Source: Bacteroidota bacterium (GTDB taxonomy: Bacteria; Bacteroidota; Bacteroidia; AKYH767-A; OLB10). From it: DNA of 64,000 nt. Of the stretch, positions 27,902-37,381 are shown one piece after another. The stretch lies in assembly GCA_016713445.1 (NCBI GenBank), contig JADJPB010000009.1:186001-250000 (forward strand). Direction: 5' to 3'. Numbering within the stretch: the stretch's first letter is position 1; the number at the start of each line of letters is the position of its first letter. The translations under genes were made by a program, and so were the position numbers. The notes beneath the pieces were generated by a model. It was not told where the DNA came from. It saw only the letters and a program-made list of their open reading frames with translations, and did not search any database.

Positions 27902-30042
27902 ATGAATATCTTTCCACAGCATTCTTTACTGATAGAGGAGTTTGAGAAATTACGTCAAATTACCTCCGAGGAATGTAGTGGACTTGCAGGCAAGGAAGAG
28001 GTGCTAAAGATTTCGTTTGCGTCGGACTATGCCGTGGTGCTTAGGCGTTTAGAAGAAACGGAAGAGATGCGGCGAATACTTTCCGATGGGGAACCTTTTC
28101 CATCTGATGCCTACCCAGATGTTCGTCAGGATCTCAAAATTTTGTTTTGTGCAGAATTCGGTATTGATGCCCTTGCAAATTTTGCAGTTGAATAGAATTG
28201 TGGGTCAAATGGCATTAATTTTTGCTTTTTGAAAGACAAGGAAGCGAAGTTTCCTTTGCTTTCTTCGTTGCTGAAAGATGTGATTTTTGAAAAGGAAATT
28301 CAAACAGCCATTTCAAATGTGATGGATGAAAGCGGACACGTGTTGTCATCTGCCTCGACTGAACTTAACCATATTCGTAAAAATTTAGCACGTAAAAGAA
28401 TCGAGTGCGACCATTTGTATTTATCTGTCATTCAGAAGTACAGAAAAGTGGTTGGTTGAGCGATTCGGAAGAAAGTTGGAGAGCGGGTAGGAGAGTAGTT
28501 TCCATTTTGGCAGAGTATAAGCGAAGTACGAAGGGCATTATTCATGATATTTCAGCTACTGGAAAAACCTGTTTTCTGGAGCCAGAGGAAGCGATTGGAA
28601 TTAATAATTTGATTTTGTCGTTGGAGGAAGATGAGCGTGAAGAAATAAAAAGATCATGCGCGCCTTAAGTGAACTGCTTCGGAAGTTTCATCCTGCTATG
28701 AGTAAATATTTTTCGCTGATTGTGACGTATGATGCAGTGCGTGCAAAGGCGAAGTTGGCTGTGAAGATGAATGCACAATTGCCGTATGTTGATCCCAAAC
28801 CCAAAATTGATTTGCTGGACGCCCGACATCCTTTGTTGTATTTGTACAACGCAGCAGCAGGAAAGAAAACGATTCCATTCAATTTGAAGTTGCAGGGAGA
28901 TGAGCGGATCTTGGTGATTAGTGGTCCCAACGCAGGAGGGAAAACAGTTTGTAGGAAAACGGTTGGACTTCTTCAATTGATGTTACAAGCTGGATTTTTA
29001 GTCACCGTTGATGGAAATAGTCGATTTGGAATTTTTAAGAATGTATTGGTTGATATTGGCGATTCACAATCCTTGGAATTTGAGTTGAGCACGTACAGTT
29101 CTCGACTCAAGCACATGAAAGTGTTTTTAGAAAAGTCATCATCCGATTCTCTTTTTCTCATTGATGAATTTGGAACAGGAACTGATCCTTCACTGGGTGG
29201 AGCGTTGGCTGAATCGATTCTAGAAGATTTGAATTATAAAAAGTCGGTAGGAATCATCACCACGCATTACATGAATCTGAAAGTGCTTGCCGATAAAACC
29301 AAAGGTATTATCAATGGTTCTATGGCGTTCGATTCGAAAAAATTGATTCCGCTTTTTCGGTTGGAGGTGGGAAAACCAGGGAGTTCGTACACTTTTGTAG
29401 TCGCGGAACGCAGTGGATTACCTCAATCGGTCATCCATCGAGCAAGAAAGAAGGTTCAGAAAAATAACTTGTTGCTAGAGGAACTACTCAACAAAGTAGA
29501 ACACGAAAAGGCAGAAGTGAGAGCATAAGATTGAGCAGAACGAGGAGCGCATTCGTCAAAAGGAATTGCGAATATCCAAGCAACTAGAAGATAAATTCAC
29601 TCGATTCGTTAAAGATTGGAAAGAAGCTAAAAACAAGAAAGCAGTTTTAGATAAATACAATACCAAATTACAAGCGCGCAGTAATGAATTAAGTCAAAAA
29701 GATTTGTTCAAGCAATAAGAATTAATCGCTTATAATCGAATTCATTTGAAGAAAGGGGTATTGGTCAAATTGAAAAACGGAGCTGTAGTTGGTAAAGTCG
29801 AGAGCGTGAAAGACGATAAAGTGATTGTTATTTTTGGGAATGTAAAGACTACAGCAGAGTTGAAGAATTTGATTATTGAAGAAAAGAAACCTAAAAAATC
29901 AACAAATAGACATACTGAAAATAAGCAAGAAATAGGATCAATCATAAAAGTATCCAAGCCTGAGTTGAAGACAGAAGTGAAAAAAGAAGTTGAAAAAAAG
30001 AACTCTTTCCGGCCACCAAGAAAACCGATTTCTAGAGATTAA
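27902..30042 (+). pseudogene. mutS2: MutS2-family ATPase, multiply broken
   Basis: MutS2 relative of about 710 residues after repair; the family acts on recombination intermediates or collided ribosomes. Visible: core/lever region (28229-28670, including RRVVSILAEYKRSTKGIIHDIS and ATGKTCFLEPEEA), Walker A GPNAGGKTV, Walker B FLIDEFGTGTDP, and H-motif TTHYMNLK. A C-terminal KOW-like strand set (KKGVLVKLKNGAVVGKVESV) and basic tail end it. I see no Smr nuclease domain. Breaks: in-frame TAG at 28193-28195, A-run losses at 28444-28447 and 28647-28651, a shift at about 29527, and in-frame TAA at 29716-29718. Confidence 0.85.
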
Positions 30043-31452
30043 TTCCCATTTTGTCTTGAAAGCTCATTTGATTTAGTCATGTATTTTTGAGCCATTCCCG
30101 CGTTTCCTGAAATTTTATAGGCTTTACTTAAGCTCTCTGCCGTCATAAAAGAATTCGGAAAATAATCCATGTTTAGGCGAAGCACTTGAATGACATCATC
30201 CATCTTGCGTTTCTTCATTAATTCATTGGCCAAGCGAACCAATTGCTCTTCATTACTTGGATAAAGTTGATTGTTTGCTGGATTAATTTGAGCTAATTCC
30301 ATTTTTAGAGTTTCTACTTTTTCTGCAAAGTAGGAATATGAAATTGTGCCGTCAGCTAAATCACGTTCATACATCAATAAGGCCAGGTGTTAATCCACTT
30401 TCTTTTTCTGAGGCATTCGCAAAGCGGCGTGTATTGGCTAATGCTTTGTCGCCTTGAATTAAAAAGATACTATCACCGTCAATACGAGTTATGTTTTCAA
30501 AATTCATAAGTGCAGCCAATGCAATCTGTGAATAGTTTTGACTTTCATTTTTGAATCCACCACATTCAGTTTTCCATAAAGTTTTCAATAAGGATTGCCC
30601 GCCTTCAGTAGGATCTATCTTATTGATGGCACAGGCCAAATTACCAGCACCGGCATGGTATGCATGTAATACTAATAGTCGAAACCATAAATCTGTTTCT
30701 TTGTAAGAAATATTCCTGCTGTCTAACATGGATTTTACTTTTGGAATACAAATAGTAGACAGAAGTCGAGAAGCGCCAAAGGCAGCTCGCTTTAAGTCGC
30801 TACGTTCATCCACATATTTATTTACTTTCAATCCATATTTAAGTGCCACACTACGCATGATTTGAAAGGGACCTGCGGCACCCACGTAGGACTTAGCTAA
30901 ATGCTTTCCTGGACTCTCAATCAATAAAATGGTTTGTGCATACCAAGGATCAACACCGTATTCTTTGAAATAAGAAACTGCTTTGCTAATGGTGGGAATG
31001 CTTTTACGATGTTCATAGAATTCACTTTTTCCACTTGTCACATAAAGTTCAGAGCTGTAGTCCACGCAGAAATCTTCTTTTAATTGATTTTTGTAGATGG
31101 ATTTTTCGTTTTCTGATTGACTTAACCAATCTTTATAATTTGATACCACCAATGGGGTCCGTGTTTTCGCAATATTGATGATGCACGAATCGGGCGAAAG
31201 ACAAATGATTTGCTTCCAAAAAATAGGTTGTGCTAAGGTATCCCATGCCTCCGAAAAAAGTTGATAGTTATTTACTAATTCTACTTGAAGGGTGTCAGTG
31301 CTATTGATTAATGTTTTGCGAATTAATAATTCCTGCTTTTTTTGAATTGGACTTGGATTTTGAGCTTCTGCTTTCTGTACCTGATTGCAAGACAAGAGCA
31401 AGGGTAGTAAAGCTATGGAGAGAATATATTTCAACTTATGATGAGTGATCAT
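30039..31452 (-). CDS. Lytic transglycosylase lipoprotein with TPR tail, frameshifted
   Basis: Signal peptide with lipobox (LLPLLLSCNQ, Cys about residue 22) marks an outer-membrane or periplasmic lipoprotein. An SLT/GH23-like domain follows: ILLIESPGKHLAKSYVGAAGPFQIM (catalytic Glu in IES) and LHAYHAGAGNL, which cuts peptidoglycan glycan strands. The frame breaks near 30370; in the next frame MYERDLADGTISYSY leads into TPR-like helices (30039-30377), so the two pieces are probably one protein of about 470 residues. The stop overlaps the end of the convergent mutS2 gene. Confidence 0.82.
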
Positions 31453-31675
31453 TTTACATTTTTATGAGTAATACGAAAGAGTACAAGGGAGGTTTCTATT
31501 CAATATAGTCTACTAATTTACATTTTTTTTCAATGTTTTCAAAGCTAATTATTAGGTAAACTGTAAATATGCAAGATTTATTATCTTTTCAACGTCTTCC
31601 TGTGGAAAGACTTGGGTACACTCCATAGCAATGTGACTTAATCCCCAATAATTCGGAATTCTAACAAGTAAAGAT

Positions 31676-31683
31676 TAATTTTG
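31676..31683 (+). promoter_or_regulatory. -7 promoter element for the gene at 31703
   Basis: TAATTTTG fits TAnnTTTG, 19 nt before the ATG. Confidence 0.45.
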
Positions 31684-31702
31684 CAGTAAATTACGCAAAG
31701 AA

Positions 31703-32170
31703 ATGGAAGGTAAGATTTTCAAAGATTCTATAGAAATTACAGTGTCTGAGGAGCTAAAACTGTTTATTCGTTCAATGGCTTCTTCCTATCATTTCGTATT
31801 TCAACAGGAAAAGTATGATTTTGTTCAAAGAGCCATGCAAATTGATTTGGTGGATCTTAGTGGCGTAGCGCAACTTGCTCAACGATTTGCTGCTCAAAGA
31901 GCCAAGGAAAAGATGGAATTGTCGAAAGATGAGATTTATTTGCTTTATACCATGATGGAGATGGTTTGCCGTAGTTTCTTGCACGACGTGGGCGACGATT
32001 ATAAGTTGATTGCGATGAAAGTGAATCAAATTTCTGAACAAAAATACAATGAAGTAAGAAGTACGGAATTGTTGATCGCTCAAACTTTATTACAACAACT
32101 CAACACTGATTTTGAAGATGATCCGGATTTTGAGGAAATCAGAGAGCGGATTGGTTTGATGGATACTTAA
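31703..32170 (+). CDS. Conserved hypothetical protein
   Basis: 155 residues, soluble, strongly helical and acidic at the C-terminus (DFEDDPDFEEIRERIGLMDT). No signal peptide, membrane segment or recognisable catalytic motif. It has its own -7 element and is flanked downstream by an 8-bp-period tandem array starting one base after the stop codon. Similar-looking short helical proteins are common in Bacteroidota, but I cannot name a family. Confidence 0.65.
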   Translation: MEGKIFKDSIEITVSEELKLFIRSMASSYHFVFQQEKYDFVQRAMQIDLVDLSGVAQLAQRFAAQRAKEKMELSKDEIYLLYTMMEMVCRSFLHDVGDDYKLIAMKVNQISEQKYNEVRSTELLIAQTLLQQLNTDFEDDPDFEEIRERIGLMDT

Positions 32171-32202
32171 TTTGAAAATTTGAAAATTTGTCGATTTGAA
32201 AA
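32171..32202. repeat. 8-bp tandem array TTTGAAAA x4
   Basis: Units at 32171-32178, 32179-32186, 32187-32194 (TTTGTCGA, diverged) and 32195-32202. Begins immediately after the preceding gene's stop. Confidence 0.8.
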
Positions 32203-32471
32203 TGCAGAGATTTTTTTTAGGAAATGATTGTGCCATTCTAAATGAGAAAAATTAATTGTTTTGGTTTAATAAATTTGCTTTTATTAAAGATAACCATTTA
32301 ACACGGAGATTTCTGGTTACCAAATTTTCAATTTGTTTAAATTCTTTTTTTTGGTCCTGTAATGTTTCCAAAATTTAATTTTGCAAACTAAAGGGTCACA
32401 GAGGTTTTCACCGAGGTCACAGTCTTAGTTTGGAATTTAAAAATGGAAAATTGAGTTTGTATTTTCAAATG
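32203..32471. other. Non-coding gap with CACGGAG/CACAGAG motifs
   Basis: No gene. AACACGGAGATTTCTGG at about 32300, and GGGTCACAGAGG and CACCGAGGTCACAG at about 32393-32422, are loose copies of the short repeat also seen at 9571-9608. The rest is AT-rich. Confidence 0.5.
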
Positions 32472-32510
32472 AATTTGCCAATTTACCAATTTACCAACTT
32501 GCCAATTTTC
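32472..32510. repeat. 8-bp tandem array AATTTRCC x4.5
   Basis: AATTTGCC, AATTTACC, AATTTACC, AACTTGCC, AATTTTC at 32472-32510, overlapping the last bases of gmhB. With the TTTGAAAA array it brackets the gap. Confidence 0.8.
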
Positions 32511-33063
32511 AAAATATCTCGATGGTTCTATTTTGAACTTTTATTGCAAATTCAAACAAAGAATCGGCTTCAAAATCGGCGTTTTTAATTTGGGATACAT
32601 CTGTAAATTTTCTTTTATCATCAACGAACAAAGTTCGCGCCTTCAAGGCTTTTCCAAAGTCCATATCAGAAGGCGAATTGCCAACCATCAAACTGTTGTG
32701 GAAATCAATTTCTGGAAAATCTTCCTGTGCACAAAGCCCCAAGTAGGGAGAAGGTTTACGCTTTGAACTACTACGATCTTCGTCAGTAGCCGCATAAATT
32801 TTATCGATAATGATATCACGGAGTTTGAATTCAGCTATCATTTTGTTGTGTATAACATCTAAGGCTTCTTGTGTCATTAGACCCGCTCCAACACCACGCT
32901 GATTGGTGACGACGATGATGCGATTAAATTTTTCTTTGAGTATGAGTAATGCTTCAAAAACATTGTGCTCGAAAAAGAATTGATCCCATGCTTTGACATA
33001 ATCATTCGGAATTTCCGTGTTTATTACTCCGTCACGATCGAGGAAGAGGGTGAAGCTACTCAC
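32509..33063 (-). CDS. gmhB: HAD-IIIA phosphatase, probable heptose-bisphosphate phosphatase
   Basis: HAD hydrolase with FLDRDGVIN at the N-terminus (catalytic Asp pair), the second motif VVTNQRGVGAGL, the lysine in KRKPSPYLG and VGNSPSDMDFGKA, all as in GmhB/histidinol-phosphatase enzymes. The cysteine zinc loop of canonical GmhB is not seen. The start is taken as GTG 33063, which overlaps the reconstructed gmhA stop (GTGA); an ATG-type start further upstream would run inside gmhA. About 184 residues. Acts with GmhA in ADP-heptose precursor synthesis by context. Confidence 0.85.
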   Translation of the reverse strand: MSSFTLFLDRDGVINTEIPNDYVKAWDQFFFEHNVFEALLILKEKFNRIIVVTNQRGVGAGLMTQEALDVIHNKMIAEFKLRDIIIDKIYAATDEDRSSSKRKPSPYLGLCAQEDFPEIDFHNSLMVGNSPSDMDFGKALKARTLFVDDKRKFTDVSQIKNADFEADSLFEFAIKVQNRTIEIF

Positions 33064-33640
33064 GCGTTGAATTTGAATAATTGTTCTTCGATGAGTTGAC
33101 AAATGATATGCCCCATCAGGATATGGGTTTCTTGTATGCGGGGGTGTCTTTGCTGGGCGACATTAGCAAATGATCGCATAGATCTTTCATTTTTCCGCCA
33201 CCTTCACCTGTCATTCCAACGGTGATCATGCCTAAATCACGTGCTTGTTGTAAAGCGTTAATGATGTTCTTTGAATTGCCTGAAGTGGATATTCCTACGA
33301 GTACATCTCCTTTTCTCCCACATGCTTTTACCATACGACTATAAACCACATCAAAGGAATAATCGTTGGCTACAGCTGTCATGTAGGAACTGTTTACGTG
33401 CAGTGCTTCAGCGTAAAGAGGGTCACGATCGGTATAAAATCTTCCTGATAATTCAGCAGAGATGTGTTGGGCATCGGCAGCACTTCCTCCATTTCCGCAA
33501 AAGAGAACTTTACCACCATCACGAAATACATTGGCGCAGGTGTTAGCTACTAATTGGAGGTTGAGTTGCATGGCTGAGTCTTGCAATAATCGTTGCTTGA
33601 CTTCAATAGATGCTTTGATGATATCGTGGATGGAATTCAT
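33060..33640 (-). CDS. gmhA: Sedoheptulose-7-phosphate isomerase (SIS domain), 3' frameshift
   Basis: First step of heptose synthesis for surface glycans. SIS-domain motifs: FCGNGGSAADAQHISAEL, DPLYAEALH and VGISTSGNSKNIINA, with the metal/active-site His and Glu of GmhA. The C-terminus is cut short in a G5 run (plus strand 33140-33144); a sixth base gives TPRIQETHILMGHIICQLIEEQ, the family ending, and a stop at 33060-33062 that overlaps the gmhB GTG. 193 residues when repaired. Promoter element at 33648-33655. Confidence 0.92.
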
Positions 33641-33647
33641 GATGTTA

Positions 33648-33655
33648 CAAATTTA
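33648..33655 (-). promoter_or_regulatory. -7 promoter element for gmhA-gmhB
   Basis: Minus strand TAAATTTG, 7 nt before the gmhA ATG. Confidence 0.5.
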
Positions 33656-33681
33656 ATAAACGCTTTTAATAAATACTGTTT

Positions 33682-34815
33682 CTAAGGTGCTAGGAGTGTT
33701 TCGATGAACGCTTTCCAAGTGTATTTTTTCTTTTCTTCCTGAATAGCAGGGAGGTAATTGATTGTGTCTTTTTCTACTAAGAATCGGTTGAGTTGTGTCG
33801 TAATGGAATCAACAGTTGCTTCAGCAACATATCCTGTTTTCCCATCTATGACAATTTCGCCAAGTCCGCCTACATTGGTCACAAGCATGGGTTTTTCAAA
33901 GTGAAACCCTAATTGAGAGATTCCACTTTGCGTTGCTGTGCGGTAGGTTTGTGTAATGAGATCAGCGATGGAGAAGTAATATTTGATTTGATCGTCGGGA
34001 ATGTATTGGTTACGGATGATGACTTGCTCTTGAATACCTAAGTTTTTTACTTGTTCGAGGTAGGAAGTCGGATCATCGTAAAATTCTCCAGCAATGATGA
34101 GTTGATATTCTTGTGTAGCTTTTACCGATTTAGCAAAGCTCTCAAGAAGTAAATCTAAGCCTTTGTATTTGCGGATAAGTCCAAAGAAGAGCAGATACTT
34201 TCCGTTGGGATCTAATCCCAATTTTTTTGCTGCTTCTTCCTTGGTAACTCCATTTCCATAGTGATCATAAACCGGATGCGGACTATAACGGCAAGGGGTA
34301 TCCGAAAATTGCTTTAGGTCTTGAGTTACTTGGTGCGACATCGACATAAAATCATCGCAAGCTGAAGTAAAGTATTTCGTTAAAGGTACATCACCCAATC
34401 TTTTTTCATGTGGAATAATATTGTCGAGCAAACCAGTTACTCTTGTCTTCTTATTTTTCTTTACGATGCGACCTATCTTTCCCAAACAAGGCGCCATAAA
34501 AGGGATCCAAAAGCGCAAGATCAATTGATCAGGAGCCAAATCTTTTATTTCAGATCCAATCTTCCACCAATTAAATGGATTTACAGAATGAACTTTTACC
34601 TGAATATCTAAATTTTCAGGTGCAGGATCGGTGCTGTATTGCGTTTTACCAGGGAAAAGAAAGTTCGGATATTGATAACTAAAAGTATAAATCGAAACTT
34701 TGTGTCCATCTTCCTGCAACGCCATAGCTAAACGTTCATTGAATGCGGCAATACCACCACGTAATGGATGTGCAGGTCCAACAATAATGATATGCTTAGC
34801 AGATGAGTGTTTCAT
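33682..34815 (-). CDS. Glycosyltransferase family 4 (GT-B fold)
   Basis: 377 residues, full-length, no membrane segment. N-terminal domain IIIVGPAHPLRGGIAAFNERLA (acceptor side with the GG loop); C-terminal nucleotide-sugar domain with LLFFGLIRKYKGLDLLL, IRNQYIPDDQIKYYF, TQSGISQLGFHFEKPMLVTNVGGLGE (EX7E-like region). Such enzymes add sugars to lipid-linked or surface glycans in the cytoplasm. Neighbour of gmhA/gmhB and a GT2, so it may serve lipopolysaccharide or glycoprotein glycan assembly. Intact. Confidence 0.9.
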   Translation of the reverse strand: MKHSSAKHIIIVGPAHPLRGGIAAFNERLAMALQEDGHKVSIYTFSYQYPNFLFPGKTQYSTDPAPENLDIQVKVHSVNPFNWWKIGSEIKDLAPDQLILRFWIPFMAPCLGKIGRIVKKNKKTRVTGLLDNIIPHEKRLGDVPLTKYFTSACDDFMSMSHQVTQDLKQFSDTPCRYSPHPVYDHYGNGVTKEEAAKKLGLDPNGKYLLFFGLIRKYKGLDLLLESFAKSVKATQEYQLIIAGEFYDDPTSYLEQVKNLGIQEQVIIRNQYIPDDQIKYYFSIADLITQTYRTATQSGISQLGFHFEKPMLVTNVGGLGEIVIDGKTGYVAEATVDSITTQLNRFLVEKDTINYLPAIQEEKKKYTWKAFIETLLAP

Positions 34816-34855
34816 TCGCTTTTTCTATTTCAGTGATGGATTTCACGACTGAAAA

Positions 34856-35826
34856 TTAACAATTTTCGGTAGATTCAATCAAGTAATGATTTCGGTCTAT
34901 ACTGGAACGCCCTACCAATTCAGAAATAAATCCAGCTAAGAATAATTGCGTTCCAAGAATCATGCACGTCAAAGCAATATAAAACGAAGGACGATTTGTG
35001 ATGAGACGTGCGTATTCGTTATTATACCGACCATAATTTACTAACTCCTAAATAACCGGCTAAAATAAATCCAAGAAGAAACATCAATGAACCCAGCGTG
35101 CCAAACAAATGCATGGGTCGTTTACCGAATCGTGAAACAAATGATATGGAAAGTAAATCTAAAAAACCATTCACAAACCTTTCCAACCCAAACTTGGTTG
35201 TTCCATATTTTCTTGCTCGGTGCTCCACTGCTTTCTCGGTAATTTTTGAGAATCCAGCCCACTTAGCAATTACAGGAATATAACGGTGCATCTCTCCATA
35301 AACTTCAATGCTTTTTACTACATCGAGGCGGTAAGATTTTAATCCACAGTTAAAGTCGTGCAAATTATAAATGCCCGACATTTTTCTAGTGGCCCAATTA
35401 AAAAAATTTACTGGGAATTGTTTTGCTGATAGGATCATATCGTTTTTGCTTCCATCCCGATACCAAATCAAATCCATCTTCCACAATCATTTTATACAAC
35501 CCTGGAATTTCATCTGGACTATCCTGCATATCGGCATCCATCGTAATTACCACTTTTCCCGACGCCATTTCAAATCCTTTTTGCAAGGCAGCGGACTTTC
35601 CGTAGTTACGGCGAAATTTAATTCCTTTAAAAGAATTATTCTTCGAACAAATTTCCTGAACTACTTTCCACGATTGGTCTTTGCTTCCATCATCCACCAA
35701 AATAGCTTCATACGAATAGCCATGCTGCTTCATCACTCGATCTATCCACTGACTTAATTCAGGGAGAGACTCATCTTCATTATACAGTGGAACCACCACT
35801 GAAATATCAAATTGGGCTAAGTTCAT
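34856..35826 (-). CDS. GT2 polyprenyl-phosphate glycosyltransferase (DPM1-like) with membrane tail, frameshifted
   Basis: Transfers a sugar to a polyprenyl phosphate on the inner membrane. N-terminal GT-A domain: SVVVPLYNEDESLPEL, VDDGSKDQSW, TMDADMQDSPDEIPG (DxD). Conserved HDFNCGLKSYR and HRYIPVIAKWAGF follow, then two transmembrane helices (FGTLGSLMFLLGFILAG and FYIALTCMILGTQLFLAGF). Breaks: an extra base in the seven-base A run at 35400-35406 (plus strand), and a shift near 35026; the true stop is TAA at 34856-34858. About 322 residues. Its ATG overlaps the DUF4199 stop (ATGA). Confidence 0.9.
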
Positions 35827-36359
35827 TCTTCGTCTTGAAAGTTAGGTTCTCTTCTATAAAAAGCAGCTATGATAAATGCACAAATAATTCCGCCAATCAT
35901 TTTGTTGAAGATATCTTCTACTGTTACTTCAATCATCTCTTTGTTAGTAATACTTTGAACGGCTAAGTCAAAACCTGATTCGCCAACTATGTTTTTCATA
36001 AGACCTTCGCTCAATTCCATGGCCTCAAGGCTTTCTTGTTTGAAGCGATCGAGCAGTTCGCCGTCAACATAGGATACAAAAAACCAAGATAATGCACCAA
36101 AAACAAATGCCGACGAACATGCGGTAAGGAAACTAACGCGGAATCCGTTCCAATATAATAAATAGCCCCCGTTTTCGAATTTGCGGTAATGACGAGTTGC
36201 TAAAACCATGAAAAGTATTGGTACCCAGGAGCCTAGCCACGAAGCTGGTCCAAGAGGATTGAAGTTCATCCAATATAAAAGCAGGAAAACAATGAAGGAT
36301 ACTAAACCACTGAGGGCTCCGTAGTTTAAGGCTGTTTTTAAGACAGGTGGACTTTGCAT
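35823..36359 (-). CDS. DUF4199 family membrane protein
   Basis: 178 residues with four transmembrane segments (about 12-30, 36-52, 72-93, 150-167) and a periplasmic or cytoplasmic acidic loop between the third and fourth. Matches the DUF4199 layout, a family of unknown function nearly restricted to Bacteroidota and often encoded before a GT2, as here with a 4-base overlap. A role with the polyprenyl-phosphate glycosyltransferase is inferred from that linkage only. Intact. Confidence 0.85.
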   Translation of the reverse strand: MQSPPVLKTALNYGALSGLVSFIVFLLLYWMNFNPLGPASWLGSWVPILFMVLATRHYRKFENGGYLLYWNGFRVSFLTACSSAFVFGALSWFFVSYVDGELLDRFKQESLEAMELSEGLMKNIVGESGFDLAVQSITNKEMIEVTVEDIFNKMIGGIICAFIIAAFYRREPNFQDEE

Positions 36360-36364
36360 TTGCG

Positions 36365-36372
36365 CAAATTTA
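36365..36372 (-). promoter_or_regulatory. -7 promoter element for DUF4199-GT2
   Basis: Minus strand TAAATTTG, only 5 nt before the ATG, implying a leaderless or near-leaderless message. Confidence 0.55.
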
Positions 36373-36435
36373 ACTCAAAAAACTTTTCAGAAAAAATTGA
36401 TTTTCAACAATCCCAAAATAGAAGAAAAAAAGAAT

Positions 36436-36530
36436 GGGTAAGCTACTTATATCGCACCGCTCAACCACTTATCCTTGCTACCTTCCGGTCCTGGGGAGGT
36501 TTGTAGGAGCTGATCGTATAAGACTTACCC
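36436..36530 (-). ncRNA. ffs: Signal recognition particle RNA, small bacterial type (4.5S)
   Basis: Minus strand begins GGGTAAG and ends CTTACCC, which pair. In the middle is the highly conserved apical hairpin GGACCGGAAGGTAGCAAGG with a GGAA tetraloop and the asymmetric/symmetric internal loops that bind Ffh. About 95 nt, the usual size. A -7 element (36535-36542) sits just upstream and a T7 run follows the 3' end. It partners with Ffh for membrane targeting. Confidence 0.92.
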
Positions 36531-36534
36531 GGGA

Positions 36535-36542
36535 CAAAAGTA
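36535..36542 (-). promoter_or_regulatory. -7 promoter element for ffs
   Basis: Minus strand TACTTTTG fits TAnnTTTG and ends 4 nt before the first base of the RNA, the expected spacing from -7 to +1. It anchors how this element is placed relative to transcription starts elsewhere in the window. Confidence 0.65.
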
Positions 36543-36600
36543 CAAAATCTAATCTTACTACTGTTTTTTAACAAATGAAATTTTGCAAGGATTAGAATAT

Positions 36601-36608
36601 TAGTTTTG
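36601..36608 (+). promoter_or_regulatory. -7 promoter element for transaldolase
   Basis: TAGTTTTG fits TAnnTTTG; a TTG at 36583-36585 lies 15 nt upstream, slightly close for a -33 element. The ATG is 21 nt downstream. Confidence 0.5.
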
Positions 36609-36629
36609 CGAAATACTAAATAATCTACC

Positions 36630-37286
36630 ATGAAATTCTTTATAGACACCGCAAATCTTGATCAAATCCGTGAAGCTTACGACCTTGGCGTTTTAGATGG
36701 AGTAACTACAAATCCGTCTTTGATGGCAAAAGAGGGCATTAAAGGGAAAAATAACATTCTAAAACACTACGTAGATATTTGCGAAATTGCAAAAGGTGGT
36801 GATGTGAGTGCTGAAGTAATAGCAACGGATTTTGATGGAATGGTGAGAGAAGGAGAAGAATTGGCCGACTTGCATCCTCAAATTGTTGTGAAAATTCCGA
36901 TGATTAAAAGATGGAATTAAAGCGATCCGTTATTTTTCGCAAAAGGAATTAAGACCAACTGCACTTTAGTTTTTTCAGCTGGACAAGGATTGTTGGCAGC
37001 AAAAGCAGGCGCTACTTATGTATCTCCTTTCATTGGTCGTTTGGATGATATTTCTTTCGATGGATTGGAATTAATTGAGCAACTCGTACATATTTATGGT
37101 GTTTATGGCTACGAAACACAAGTGTTAGCAGCAAGCATTCGTCATACCATGCATATTGTGAAATGCGCCGAAGCAGGTGCTGATGTCGCAACGTGTCCGC
37201 TGCAACCGATTTTGGATTTATTAAAACATCCATTGACAGATTCTGGTTTAGCGAAGTTTTTATCAGACGCGTCGAAAACGAAATAG
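36630..37286 (+). CDS. tal: Transaldolase (fructose-6-phosphate aldolase-like), frameshifted
   Basis: Class I aldolase of the pentose phosphate pathway, short TalC/FSA type of about 218 residues. FFIDTANLDQI and GVTTNPSLMAKEG open the protein; the Schiff-base lysine is in VVKIPM. The second half has TLVFSAGQGLLAAKAGATYVSPFIGR and TCPLQPILDLLKHPLTDSGL. Two compensating errors lie at A runs 36906-36909 (one extra) and 36941-36944 (one missing); correcting both gives KIPMIKDGIKAIRYFSQKGIK. A hairpin terminator follows. Confidence 0.92.
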
Positions 37287-37312
37287 ATTATCGTTATTTA
37301 ATCAGTTTTTTC

Positions 37313-37335
37313 AACCTGCCTGCTGCAGGCAGGTT
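37313..37335 (+). terminator. Hairpin terminator after transaldolase
   Basis: 11-bp perfect arms (37313-37323 and 37325-37335) around one base, followed by TAATTTTCT. The palindrome core is CCTGCCTGCTGCAGGCAGG. Confidence 0.65.
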
Positions 37336-37381
37336 TAATTTTCTAATTCTAATGTTGAAATTACTTATTGTTTTTCGAAAA

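Noticed and set aside
31569..31628. 19-codon plus-strand frame before the gene at 31703
   Set aside because: Too short, no promoter or ribosome site of its own, no reason to think it is a leader peptide.
32171..32510. Possible CRISPR-like array
   Set aside because: Units are 8 bp, contiguous and without spacers; no cas genes nearby.
36461..36649. Minus-strand open frame across the SRP RNA
   Set aside because: It lies over the conserved SRP RNA and its promoter and has no protein-like composition; the RNA explains the sequence.
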